This document shows, piece by piece, positions 16,285 through 23,763 of a DNA stretch of 35,701 nucleotides; the first letter of the stretch is position 1, and each line of letters starts with the position of its first letter. The stretch spans positions 1-35,701 of the forward strand of contig JAHJQQ010000017.1 in assembly GCA_018819175.1 (NCBI GenBank). The letters run 5' to 3'. The position numbers and the translations under genes were made by a program. The DNA is from Gammaproteobacteria bacterium. Its GTDB lineage: Bacteria > Pseudomonadota > Gammaproteobacteria > Thiohalobacterales > Thiohalobacteraceae. Under the pieces are notes generated by a model that saw only the letters and a list, made by a program, of their open reading frames with translations, was not told the DNA's origin and did not search any database.

Positions 16285-17346
16285 ATGAACACATCCGCGC
16301 AAACGCCACTCGAAATCAACGGCACCCTTATCGAACCGGGTACCAATGTCTACATCGACTTGCCGGTCACGCAGTTGTACACACATGCCCCGGTCACTAT
16401 TCCGGTACATGTGATTCATACAAAGCATCCCGGGCCACGGTTGTTTCTCAGCGGCGCCGTGCATGGCGACGAGATCAACGGCGTGGAGATCATCCGTCGT
16501 GTATTGAAACTCCCGAACATGAAGCGCCTGCGCGGCACACTGATCGCCGTGCCGATTGTGAACGTGCACGGCTTTATCAATCATTCGCGTTACCTGCCCG
16601 ACCGGCGCGATCTCAATCGCTCCTTTCCCGGCTCGGAGACCGGCTCGTTGACCGCGCGCGTCGCCAGTATTTTTCTGAACGAAATCGTCAGTAAATGCAC
16701 CCATGGCATCGATCTGCATACCGCCGCCGTGCACCGCGACAATCTGCCGCAGGTGCGTGGCGATCTGGACAACCCGGAAATTGAACGCATGGCCAGCGCC
16801 TTCGGCGCGCCGGTGATTCTGAACGGCGCGTTGGTCGATGGCTCGCTGCGCAAACTGGCCATGGAGGCCGGCGTGCACACCCTGCTGTATGAGGCCGGCG
16901 AGGCATTACGTTTTGATGAGCTGTGCATCCGCGGCGGTGTGCGTGGCGTGGTGTCGGTGATGCGCGAACTCGGCATGTTGGCGCGCAGCAAGCAACCCGC
17001 AAAACAACACAAAACCGCATTGGTCGCACGTTCCAGCAGTTGGGTCCGCGCCGCGCAAAGCGGCATCCTGCGCGCAACAGTGACGCTGGGAGCGCGCGTC
17101 AAGGTCGGCACGCGGCTCGGCATCGTCGCCGACCCGTTCGGTGAACGCGAAGTGGATGTGCTCAGCAGCGCATCCGGCATCATCATCGGCCGCACCAACA
17201 TCCCCTTGGTGCATGAAGGCGATGCCCTGTTTCATATTGCCCGCTTTGAACAACCGAAAGCCGCCGAAGCCGCCGTGGAACAATTCCAGGCCGAGCATCT
17301 GAACGATGTCGATCCGTTATTGGATGAAGAGCCGCAGATTGTTTAG
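16285..17346 (+). CDS. Succinylglutamate desuccinylase/aspartoacylase family protein
   Basis: This 353-residue M14-like zinc hydrolase has His60 and Glu63 in GAVHGDEINGVEI and a third ligand in GIDLHTAAVHRDNLPQVR. The C-terminal part (about 260-350) resembles a small barrel domain. It follows rimK by 82 bases, and genes of this family are often neighbours of rimK and rimB. A role in trimming acyl-amino-acid or glutamate-type modifications is a context inference. AAAGG lies seven bases ahead of the ATG. Other family members are aspartoacylases, so the substrate is unknown. Confidence 0.85.
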   Translation: MNTSAQTPLEINGTLIEPGTNVYIDLPVTQLYTHAPVTIPVHVIHTKHPGPRLFLSGAVHGDEINGVEIIRRVLKLPNMKRLRGTLIAVPIVNVHGFINHSRYLPDRRDLNRSFPGSETGSLTARVASIFLNEIVSKCTHGIDLHTAAVHRDNLPQVRGDLDNPEIERMASAFGAPVILNGALVDGSLRKLAMEAGVHTLLYEAGEALRFDELCIRGGVRGVVSVMRELGMLARSKQPAKQHKTALVARSSSWVRAAQSGILRATVTLGARVKVGTRLGIVADPFGEREVDVLSSASGIIIGRTNIPLVHEGDALFHIARFEQPKAAEAAVEQFQAEHLNDVDPLLDEEPQIV

Positions 17347-17351
17347 CATAT

Positions 17352-17597
17352 GTAGGGTGGGTTAGCGTTTTTCGCGTAACCCACCAAGCATTGCGAAGCA
17401 ACACAAAACATTCTTTTATAGGTGCGCCTGCCTGACGGCACGCCTGGCAAAAATGGGGGCAGTCCAATGTAGGTCGGGTTAGCGCAGTTTGCGTAACCCG
17501 ACAAGCGTTGCGAAGCAACACAATAGCTGTGTAAAGGTGTGCCTGACGGCACGCTTGGCGGGTTACGGCGCAAACAGCGCGCCTAACCCGCCCTACA
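17352..17597. repeat. Three GGGTTA-type hairpins in the gap before pyrC
   Basis: The 442-base gap 17347-17788 has no gene. It holds three related stems: GGTGGGTTAGCG with CGTAACCCACC (about 17356-17385), GTCGGGTTA with TAACCCGAC (17473-17502), and GGCGGGTTA with TAACCCGCC (17557-17592). TTGCGAAGCAACACAA recurs after the first two. These are dispersed intergenic repeats. One stem probably ends transcription from the rim locus. Confidence 0.75.
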
Positions 17598-17677
17598 TCG
17601 GATATGGATAGGCGTAAGTATGTGCCATTCGTCTCTGACCTGCATTTTTTAGGTGCCAGGGAGTCGGGGTAACTCAT

Positions 17678-17728
17678 CCTAGAACCTAGTATCTAGCACC
17701 TAGAACCTAGTATCTAGCACCTAGTACC
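17678..17728. repeat. CTAG-rich tandem repeat, 21-base unit
   Basis: The unit CCTAGAACCTAGTATCTAGC plus A is present twice in full and once in part, ending 60 bases before pyrC. CTAG is normally rare in proteobacterial DNA, so the cluster stands out. A related sequence encodes the E2-E3 linker. Confidence 0.85.
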
Positions 17729-17788
17729 TTCTATCACACTATCAATACCGTATAATCCCCAACCATCATCAATTGAAGCCGCCAACAC

Positions 17789-18826
17789 ATGAGCAACAGC
17801 CTGACTCTCACCCGCCCCGACGATTGGCATCTGCATGTGCGCGACGGCGCGGCGTTGAACAGCGTCATACCGCACACGGCGGCGCAGTTTGCGCGCGCCA
17901 TCATCATGCCGAACCTGAAGCCGCCGGTGACGACGACCGCGCAGGCGCTGGCGTATCGCGAACGCATTCTTGCAGCGACACCGAAAGGTAGCGCATTCAC
18001 GCCCTTGATGACGCTGTACCTCACCGACAATACCCGCGCCGATGAAATCCGCGCCGCCAAGGCCAGCGGTCATGTATATGCCGTCAAATATTATCCGGCC
18101 GGCGCGACGACCAACTCCGATGCCGGTGTCACGGCCATGGAAAAGACTTACGCCACGTTGGAAGTCATGGCCGAGGTTGGCTTGCCATTACTGGTGCACG
18201 GTGAAGTCACCAGCCCGGACATCGACGTGTTCGATCGCGAGGCGGTGTTCATCGAGCGACACTTGGTACCGTTACTCAAACGCATCCCGAACTTGAAAAT
18301 CGTACTGGAACACATCACCACGGCTGACGGCATCGACTTCGTGCGTTCCGCACCCGCCAACGTCGCGGGCACGCTGACAGTTCATCACTTGCTCATGAAC
18401 CGCAATGCCATGTTCCAGGGCGGCATACGCCCACATCATTATTGTCTGCCCATTCTCAAACGCGAGCGTCATCGTCAGGCACTGGTCGCCGCCGCCAGCA
18501 GCGGCAATCCGAAATTCTTCCTCGGCACCGACAGCGCACCGCACGCCCGTGGCGCCAAGGAAAGCGCCTGCGGCTGCGCCGGCATGTACACCGCGCATGC
18601 GGCGATAGAGTTATACGCACAAGCCTTCGAAGATGCCGGCGCATTGGACAAACTTGAAGGCTTCGCGAGTTTCTTCGGCGCGGATTTCTACGGACTGCCG
18701 CGCAACCAAGATAAGATCACGCTCGTCAAACAGGACTGGGAAGTACCCGCCAGCTATCCGTTGGCCGAGTCCGAGGTGGTGCCGCTATACGCGGGCGAGA
18801 AGTTGCGCTGGAAGTTACAGAGTTAA
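17789..18826 (+). CDS. pyrC: Dihydroorotase, class II
   Basis: This 345-residue zinc enzyme closes carbamoyl aspartate to dihydroorotate in pyrimidine synthesis. His14 and His16 (DWHLHVRDG), the carbamylated Lys of YAVKYYPAGATTNSD, His in LLVHGE, His in VLEHITT and the catalytic Asp of LGTDSAPH are all present. The length is that of the E. coli-type enzyme. The gene is intact and ends KLQS-stop. A second copy of its last 440 bases lies 136 bases downstream, between hairpin elements. Confidence 0.96.
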   Translation: MSNSLTLTRPDDWHLHVRDGAALNSVIPHTAAQFARAIIMPNLKPPVTTTAQALAYRERILAATPKGSAFTPLMTLYLTDNTRADEIRAAKASGHVYAVKYYPAGATTNSDAGVTAMEKTYATLEVMAEVGLPLLVHGEVTSPDIDVFDREAVFIERHLVPLLKRIPNLKIVLEHITTADGIDFVRSAPANVAGTLTVHHLLMNRNAMFQGGIRPHHYCLPILKRERHRQALVAAASSGNPKFFLGTDSAPHARGAKESACGCAGMYTAHAAIELYAQAFEDAGALDKLEGFASFFGADFYGLPRNQDKITLVKQDWEVPASYPLAESEVVPLYAGEKLRWKLQS

Positions 18827-18885
18827 GGAACCAGCAAGAAGTAAAAGATTCACTCGTAGGGCGCATTAGGCCTCAGGCCGCATAT

Positions 18886-18947
18886 AAATCAGGGTCAGAG
18901 AGCAATTAACTCTAATATTAGAAACAATTGCTCTCTGACCCTGATTT
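18886..18947. repeat. GGTCAGAG hairpin element, copy 1
   Basis: A 62-base perfect hairpin: 22-base arms beginning AAATCAGGGTCAGAGAGC (18886-18907 and 18926-18947) around an 18-base loop containing TCTAATATTAGA. It is identical to 19394-19455. I associate such hairpins with REP-associated tyrosine transposases, but no such transposase lies in the window. Confidence 0.9.
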
Positions 18948-18949
18948 TA

Positions 18950-19389
18950 CTGACGGTTCATCACTTGCTCATGAACCGCAATGCCATGTTCCAGGGCGGC
19001 ATACGCCCGCATCATTATTGTCTGCCCATCCTCAAGCGCGAGCGTCATCGCCAGGCGCTGGTCGCTGCCGCCAGCAGCGGCAATCCGAAATTCTTCCTCG
19101 GCACCGACAGCGCACCCCACGCCCGCGGCGCCAAGGAAAACGCCTGCGGCTGCGCCGGCATGTACACCGCACATGCGGCGATGGAGCTGTATGCGCAGGC
19201 CTTCGAAGACGCCGGCGCATTGGACAAACTGGAAGGCTTCGCGAGTTTCTTCGGCGCGGATTTTTACGGACTGCCGCGCAACCAAGACAAGATCACGCTC
19301 GTCAAACAGGACTGGGAAGTACCGACCAGCTATCCGTTGGCCGAGTCCGAGGTGGTGCCGCTATACGCGGGCGAGAAGTTGCGCTGGAA
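18950..19389 (+). pseudogene. pyrC: Truncated second pyrC 3' end
   Basis: These 440 bases align without gaps to 18374-18813 of intact pyrC. By hand I count about 22 substitutions, only three of them changing the protein (Ser to Asn, Ile to Met, Ala to Thr). It covers roughly residues 196-342 and lacks the metal-binding N-terminal half, so it cannot be an active dihydroorotase. The frame runs into the next hairpin, ending SGSESN-stop at 19417. The mostly synonymous divergence implies that the copy diverged while part of a working gene, more like DNA from a related strain than a decayed local duplication. Confidence 0.9.
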
Positions 19390-19393
19390 AATT

Positions 19394-19455
19394 AAATCAG
19401 GGTCAGAGAGCAATTAACTCTAATATTAGAAACAATTGCTCTCTGACCCTGATTT
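19394..19455. repeat. GGTCAGAG hairpin element, copy 2
   Basis: It is identical in all 62 bases to 18886-18947 and in the same orientation. The left arm supplies the terminal codons of the pyrC fragment. The right arm and loop supply the last codons and stop of the minus-strand cation transporter. Confidence 0.9.
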
Positions 19456-20049
19456 TAGCGCTCCGCGAATGACGCGAGCGGACGACCTCAGCAGCAACGC
19501 CGCAAGCAGAGATGCCACGATAATGTCCGGCCAGGCAGACTGGAAAAACCAGACACCGCCCGCCGCCAGCAATACTGACAGGTTCGACGCAATATCATTG
19601 CGGGAACACTCAAAGACCGAACTCATGTTGATGTCTTCAGCACGGTGTTGCCACAGCAGCCACAAACACACGCCATTGGCAGCCAAACCAGCGAGACTGA
19701 AGACACTCATGACTTCATACGATGGGACTACCGGATAAATCAGTTTCCAGATAACCTGCCCGATAACGACGGATGCAGCCAGGAAGATCAGACCACCCTT
19801 GAACAGGGCGACACGCGCTTTAGCCTGCATGCTTTGCGATACCGCATACAGACTTAACCCATAGGTCAGCGCATCACCCAGATTATCCAGACTGTCAGAA
19901 AGCAATGCCGTGGATTTTCCGTAGAGCGCCGCACCTGCAATGACTACGAACATGAGGGCATTGATCCAGAGCACCTTCACCAACGTGCCCTTCTGCCGCG
20001 AACGCAGGGCCTCTACAGCACAGTTGTTTTCACAGCATGAACCACCCAT
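19426..20049 (-). CDS. Cation diffusion facilitator-like transporter with repeat-derived C-terminus
   Basis: This 207-residue membrane protein starts MGGSCCENNCAVEALRSRQK. The Cys-rich head is typical of a small subgroup of cation transporters. DSLDNLGDALTYGLSLYA and ECSRNDIASNLSVLLAAG are the two paired metal-binding helices of the CDF fold, and there are about five or six hydrophobic segments. It likely exports a divalent metal from the cytoplasm; the metal is unknown. The end, ALKSGSESNCF, is translated from the hairpin at 19394-19455, so the native C-terminus has been replaced. The core helices remain, and it may still function. Three tandem copies of a GGGAG-bearing 12-mer stand before the ATG. 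Confidence 0.85.
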   Translation of the reverse strand: MGGSCCENNCAVEALRSRQKGTLVKVLWINALMFVVIAGAALYGKSTALLSDSLDNLGDALTYGLSLYAVSQSMQAKARVALFKGGLIFLAASVVIGQVIWKLIYPVVPSYEVMSVFSLAGLAANGVCLWLLWQHRAEDINMSSVFECSRNDIASNLSVLLAAGGVWFFQSAWPDIIVASLLAALLLRSSARVIRGALKSGSESNCF

Positions 20050-20085
20050 GAAATCTCCCCAGAAATCTCCCCAGAAACCTCCCGA
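20050..20085 (-). repeat. Triplicated ribosome-binding-site 12-mer
   Basis: On the minus strand TCGGGAGGTTTC, TGGGGAGATTTC and TGGGGAGATTTC lie head to tail directly before the transporter ATG. Each carries a GGGAG core, but only the last is at useful spacing. Confidence 0.8.
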
Positions 20086-20117
20086 GCAACCTGACGACCA
20101 CGACAGGAACGCACCCG

Positions 20118-20651
20118 CTAAGTGGCTGCGTCACCCGGCACCGATTGCTGGACGACAGGCGCGATGCGCCCCATCGAAGCGAGCTTGCGGGAAAGCCTGA
20201 AGGCATAGGTCTCCACCACCCGCCAATCCCACTCCGACACCGCACCCATATCAGGATAGCGAGACTGACGCGACTTGGCACGCGCCTCCGAATTGACAGC
20301 CACTCTGCATTGGAGCGTATTGGGCGGCGTGAAATACAGGTGCAGGTGGATAATGCCCCAGCCACTCAGCGAATAGCGAAATGACTTACCTTCGCGCGGC
20401 GGATCAAGGATTATTTTCCGCTCGATCACTTTACCCTTCATCGAGGGATACCAAAGCCCAAAGGCATAGTTGTGAACACCCGCCTTCGCACAAGCCGCAG
20501 CCTTGGCACACATCTCTTCCGGACCGGCAAAGCGTTCCAGCGGCTCCCCAAGATCGGATTCCGACGATGAAACCACCGGAACCTCCGGCTGAAACGCGCC
20601 TTCAACTAAAGTACCGAAGTCGGAGAAACTGATGATGGTGGCAAGCGTCAC
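20118..20651 (-). CDS. Hypothetical protein, 177 residues
   Basis: I do not recognise a family. I choose the GTG at 20649-20651 because AAGGAAG lies five bases upstream. The longer frame to 20744 would run through the attC-like site. The protein is soluble-looking, without membrane helices or a signal peptide. It begins VTLATIISFSDFGTLVEGAF, has two close cysteines (EEMCAKAAACAKAG), and a mid-region rich in beta-type hydrophobics (YSLSGWGIIHLHLYF). It sits between an attC-like site upstream and the cation transporter 68 bases downstream, all on the same strand. This fits a captured cassette, though that is inference. Confidence 0.6.
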   Translation of the reverse strand: MTLATIISFSDFGTLVEGAFQPEVPVVSSSESDLGEPLERFAGPEEMCAKAAACAKAGVHNYAFGLWYPSMKGKVIERKIILDPPREGKSFRYSLSGWGIIHLHLYFTPPNTLQCRVAVNSEARAKSRQSRYPDMGAVSEWDWRVVETYAFRLSRKLASMGRIAPVVQQSVPGDAAT

Positions 20652-20680
20652 AGAACTTCCTTTCCAGAGGTGATGACATT

Positions 20681-20758
20681 GCACAACGTTGTTGGTGAGG
20701 CGCCGAGCGTAAGCGAGGACGCAGGCCCGAAGGCACGGTCTCAACCTGCTTGTTATGC
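20681..20758 (-). other. attC-like recombination site (candidate)
   Basis: On the minus strand a 78-base imperfect palindrome runs from GCATAAC to GTTGTGC, which pair fully if one G-T wobble is allowed. Inner arms GGTTGAG and CTCACC pair with one unpaired T, and a GCC-TTCG-GGC loop lies inside. The stop codon of the upstream ORF falls within GCATAAC and the next ORF starts 30 bases after the site. All of this is the usual layout of integron cassettes. Against it, GTTGTGC deviates from the GTTRRRY consensus at one base. Confidence 0.45.
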
Positions 20759-21178
20759 GCGAGGGTAGAAAGTAACTCGCATTGTTTGTTCATCCACATC
20801 CTCGCCACGGAAACCCTTAATATAAGGCCAATGAAATGCCGTAAAGAACTGCACAACCAAATAACCTTTGTCCTTAGGTGAAAACATATCGAGTACGATG
20901 TCTACCGAGAATACATAAGCGAAAAGGATATATCGGTAGAACAAACTACCGCGAGATCTACGCTCCAGAAACAGTTTCCGATTATTTCGTCTGAATAGTT
21001 TTACCAGGTTTGGTTTGAGCCTTTTGGGTAGCTCGACAGAGTACTGCCCAACTCTTATAAAAGCGGCGTAGACCTTATCAGGATCTCGTAGCTCCTCGAG
21101 CATACGGTCATAATGATGCTGGCTATTTGACACGGTACTTGCTACGCCCAACAGTTCAATAAATGGAATATGTAGCAT
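20753..21178 (-). CDS. Hypothetical protein, about 141 residues
   Basis: This is an orphan with no family I recognise. Starting at the ATG at 21178 it reads MLHIPFIELLGVAS. A TTG at 21202 is an upstream alternative, and neither has a clear binding site. The protein is rich in basic residues in the middle (RRNNRKLFLERRSRG), followed by a hydrophobic segment (YRYILFAYVFSVDIVLDMF) that could be one membrane helix, and ends MRVTFYPRA. The base composition is visibly more AT-rich than the housekeeping genes. The stop codon lies in the attC-like site, and a GGTCAGAG element lies just upstream, possibly cutting its original leader. Confidence 0.5.
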   Translation of the reverse strand: MLHIPFIELLGVASTVSNSQHHYDRMLEELRDPDKVYAAFIRVGQYSVELPKRLKPNLVKLFRRNNRKLFLERRSRGSLFYRYILFAYVFSVDIVLDMFSPKDKGYLVVQFFTAFHWPYIKGFRGEDVDEQTMRVTFYPRA

Positions 21179-21231
21179 TGAGTGACAGGCCGCTTCCGCC
21201 AAGCATGCGAATGATGAAATCCGTAATTTGA

Positions 21232-21313
21232 GGTCAGAGTAAAAACTCCAAAATCAAATGCGAACCAAACACCATATGGCACACCAAGTAGGGCAATAGT
21301 TTTTACTGACCCC
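21232..21313. repeat. Long-loop GGTCAGAG element, copy A
   Basis: Arms GGTCAGAGTAAAAACT and AGTTTTTACTGACCCC pair with a two-base gap around about 50 bases. It shares its interior (AAACTCCAAAATCAAA, GGCACACCAA, GCAATAGTTTTTA) with 21773-21858 in the same orientation. Confidence 0.75.
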
Positions 21314-21339
21314 ATATTGTGACCCCAAATCCCTTCAGC

Positions 21340-21717
21340 CTACCAAGTGACACCAGTGATACCTTCTACAGTAATATGCTTATCTTCGTCCCACCCTGTG
21401 ACTATAAGGTCCATATTGACTGCAGTTTCTTCTGTCACAGGCACCATGCACTCCACAACTGCAAATAGACCTATGCTGTTCGGTTCAAAATAACTAACTG
21501 TGATCGAACAATGTTCATCTGACGCCACTGCGTGGGGTGAGGCTGCGGCTTCAAGATAATCGGCTTCGATAGCCGCCGCAGTCTCACGATCATATGCAAC
21601 GGCATAGCCAAATCGGCTCGCCAAGCCAGAATAATCGTGCCTCAGGAGCATTTCGGTTGCTTCCTTCCCGAATCCAGAGAGAGAAAGCTCATCTGTTTGC
21701 TTGGCATGTATCTTCAT
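21340..21717 (-). CDS. Hypothetical protein, 125 residues
   Basis: It is not recognised. The ATG at 21717 (MKIHAKQTDELSLSGFGKEA) is preferred. The frame extends to 21756, but a GTTGGGC heptamer, the canonical cassette core sequence, lies seven bases before this ATG. The protein is acidic and soluble-looking, with a predicted alpha/beta character (EHCSITVSYFEPNSIGLFAV, then EETAVNMDLIVTGWDED). It is bracketed by two direct copies of a hairpin element (21232-21313 and 21773-21858). It is AT-richer than the core genes, so probably acquired. No function is proposed. Confidence 0.55.
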   Translation of the reverse strand: MKIHAKQTDELSLSGFGKEATEMLLRHDYSGLASRFGYAVAYDRETAAAIEADYLEAAASPHAVASDEHCSITVSYFEPNSIGLFAVVECMVPVTEETAVNMDLIVTGWDEDKHITVEGITGVTW

Positions 21718-21772
21718 TTGCAGGCCCAACAGGGTTCGGAAAAATGTCTGGCGCAATTAATTTGTCAATTTC

Positions 21773-21858
21773 GGCTCAGAGCATAAAACTCCAAAATCAA
21801 AAGCAGGGCATGCGGCATGCGGCACACCAAATAGTGCAATAGTTTTTATTCAGACCCC
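21773..21858. repeat. Long-loop GGTCAGAG element, copy B
   Basis: It is a diverged direct copy of 21232-21313, with arms GGCTCAGAGCATAAAACT and AGTTTTTATTCAGACCCC. GCATGCGGCATGCGG marks an internal duplication. It lies between two minus-strand orphan genes. Confidence 0.7.
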
Positions 21859-21880
21859 AAATTCTTACAATTTTTCTAAC

Positions 21881-22432
21881 TTATCTGCTGCGGAAAGCTC
21901 TCAGAAGATTAACTAAGCCTTTAGAGCCAAAAACAAGCCAAAGACTGAAAGCGAACTCGATTGCAGTTGCGAGAATTGCACCATATTGGTCCGGAGTGAC
22001 GAGCGTAATATCTGGCGGGGCCATTGAGTTCTTCAATAACTGATTGGCCTGATAAATAGTTCCAAAATGTAGAGCGCTATCAGAAAGCGCTCGATATAAC
22101 AGGAAAACTCCCAGTACTGTTATACCCGACCTTTCAAGGTCGTCACAGTTACTCTCAGCATTTTCATCGGAAGGAAGCAATTTACGTGCTATCAGTCCAC
22201 CAAACCGAATGAAGATAATGCCAAATAAGAATGGAAAGAAAACATAGCCGACAAATATAGCTATGACATCAATGGGTTTATATGAACTACTATCGCCTAT
22301 AAGATAAGGGGCATATTGCGCCATACTTATCACTGCATAGACGCATATGGCGAAACCGCCTAGTCGGATCAACGTACTTGGTGTAGTTCCCATTTCACTT
22401 ATTTCTAATAGTTTATCAGACAGATTCCGCAA
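21881..22432 (-). CDS. Hypothetical membrane protein, up to 183 residues
   Basis: There is no family I recognise. About four hydrophobic segments are visible: LGGFAICVYAVISMAQYA, IAIFVGYVFFPFLFGIIF, ITVLGVFLLYRAL and ATAIEFAFSLWLVFG, separated by short polar loops. The TTG at 22432 gives 183 residues. The first ATG in frame, at 22393, gives 170 and has only a weak site, so the start is undecided. The coding sequence is clearly AT-rich compared with its neighbours, suggesting transfer. It is the outermost gene of the accessory island. AB-family repeats begin 46 bases upstream. Confidence 0.55.
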   Translation of the reverse strand: MRNLSDKLLEISEMGTTPSTLIRLGGFAICVYAVISMAQYAPYLIGDSSSYKPIDVIAIFVGYVFFPFLFGIIFIRFGGLIARKLLPSDENAESNCDDLERSGITVLGVFLLYRALSDSALHFGTIYQANQLLKNSMAPPDITLVTPDQYGAILATAIEFAFSLWLVFGSKGLVNLLRAFRSR

Positions 22433-22477
22433 TATTGGATAATAGGTCGCTCCTGCCTTTGTGACCCAGATTATTTT

Positions 22478-22745
22478 TTCTTTGCGCCTTAGCGCCTTTG
22501 CGGTTCAAAAAGGTTTTTCTTGGCGTTCTTGGCGTCTTGGCGGTTCAAATATTTTTTCTTTCACTTCAACAAACCGAAGCCACACGACAAGCCAGCTTAC
22601 ATACGTTCAGGATTCGGCAGAGAACATTCGGCGCAATACGCTGCGCTATTGCGCCCTACGCTTGGTGCATTTTTTCTTTGCGCCTCTGCGCCTTTGCGGT
22701 TCAAAAAGATTTTCTTGGCGTCCTTGGCGTCCTTGGCGGTTCAAA
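22478..22745. repeat. Two A-B composite repeats flanking a small hairpin
   Basis: The 324-base gap 22433-22756 has no gene. Two copies of an A-type unit followed by a B-type unit (about 22478-22547 and 22676-22745) lie in the same minus orientation. Between them is the stem GGCGCAATA/TATTGCGCC (22630-22655). The right copy ends 12 bases from the stop of the TraB/GumN gene. Confidence 0.85.
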
Positions 22746-22756
22746 TATTTGTTCTT

Positions 22757-23647
22757 CTAATACACCGCCGTCACTGTATAACCCTGTTTGCGCAGCAGTT
22801 GCAGGATGCCCTGCTCGCCCGGCAGGTGCAGCGCGCCGACGGCGAAGAAGGTGTTGCCGCTGGTCAATCCCGATTGCATGCGTTCGGCCATGCGCAGATT
22901 GCGATCAACAATCAACCGCGCATTGACACGCTCAACGAAGGCAGGATCACCGTCCTTCAACGCCGCGTCATTGATCGCGACCAGCGCCTGCAGGTCATGC
23001 TTGAGATAGGCATCCCGCAATTCCGCATAGGTCTGTTCCAGCTGGGGATACGCCTTCAGCGCCTCCTTGACCAACTGCACCTGATCGGCCGGTTCCAAAC
23101 CCTCGAACACCGCAACCTGCTCGGCGGCCGTTTCCAGTCCTTCGACCGGCTTAGCCTTGGCGATGGCTTCGAGATACAGCACACGATCCAGAAACAGACC
23201 CGTGTTGTTCTTGGGTACCATCAGCGTCATGGCCGCGGCCCAGGGCTTCATGCCACGCAGGATGTGTTCGGGTACACCCTGTTCACTCATGGGCTGCACC
23301 AGTTGGCGGTAAAAATCCTTGCCGACGACCTCGGGCAGTTCCGGTTCCGAGGTTATCTGCATGGCGCGTGAGAGTGCGTCCATGCTATCCGGGTCCATGA
23401 CCATTTCCAGGCTCACCCGATCGGACCTTTCCAGCGCGGCCATCACCGGCTTCGACAAGGCCACAATGGCGGGATCTTCCGAGTGCATGGTGCCCAGCAG
23501 ATAACTGGGTTTGGCACCGGCTTTTTCAATCCGCCACAACAGACCCTGCCCGGCCTGCGTCGCGGCGACCGTCGGTTCTGCGTGAGCGGCCCCCAGCCAG
23601 GGCGTGAGCAGCAGCGCCACTATGAGCGTCATCCAGCGCTTGACCAT
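22757..23647 (-). CDS. TraB/GumN family protein, exported
   Basis: This 296-residue protein has a clear signal peptide (about 1-23, cleavage after AHA). The family's first motif, YLLGTMHSEDP, lies at residues 49-59, and its last, FFAVGALHLPGEQGILQLL, near the C-terminus. TraB/GumN proteins share a tiki/EreA-like fold with conserved His and Glu residues, suggesting metal-dependent hydrolysis, but their substrate in bacteria is largely unknown. It should act in the periplasm or at the outer face of the inner membrane. GGAGGGG stands eight bases before the ATG. It is divergent from RNase T. Confidence 0.88.
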   Translation of the reverse strand: MVKRWMTLIVALLLTPWLGAAHAEPTVAATQAGQGLLWRIEKAGAKPSYLLGTMHSEDPAIVALSKPVMAALERSDRVSLEMVMDPDSMDALSRAMQITSEPELPEVVGKDFYRQLVQPMSEQGVPEHILRGMKPWAAAMTLMVPKNNTGLFLDRVLYLEAIAKAKPVEGLETAAEQVAVFEGLEPADQVQLVKEALKAYPQLEQTYAELRDAYLKHDLQALVAINDAALKDGDPAFVERVNARLIVDRNLRMAERMQSGLTSGNTFFAVGALHLPGEQGILQLLRKQGYTVTAVY

Positions 23648-23763
23648 CCTTGAACCCCTCCAACTTTGCTTTTGTGTGCGACCACTTTAGGCGTGTACAG
23701 CAAAAATTTCAAAACAACACTGTTTGCGTCGCCAAAGCGATGGCACTTCTGTATCCTAGGCGC

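Noticed and set aside
18928..19395. A second-frame ORF of 155 residues over the pyrC fragment
   Set aside because: It is out of frame with the pyrC homology. The real remnant is in the frame that ends SGSESN.
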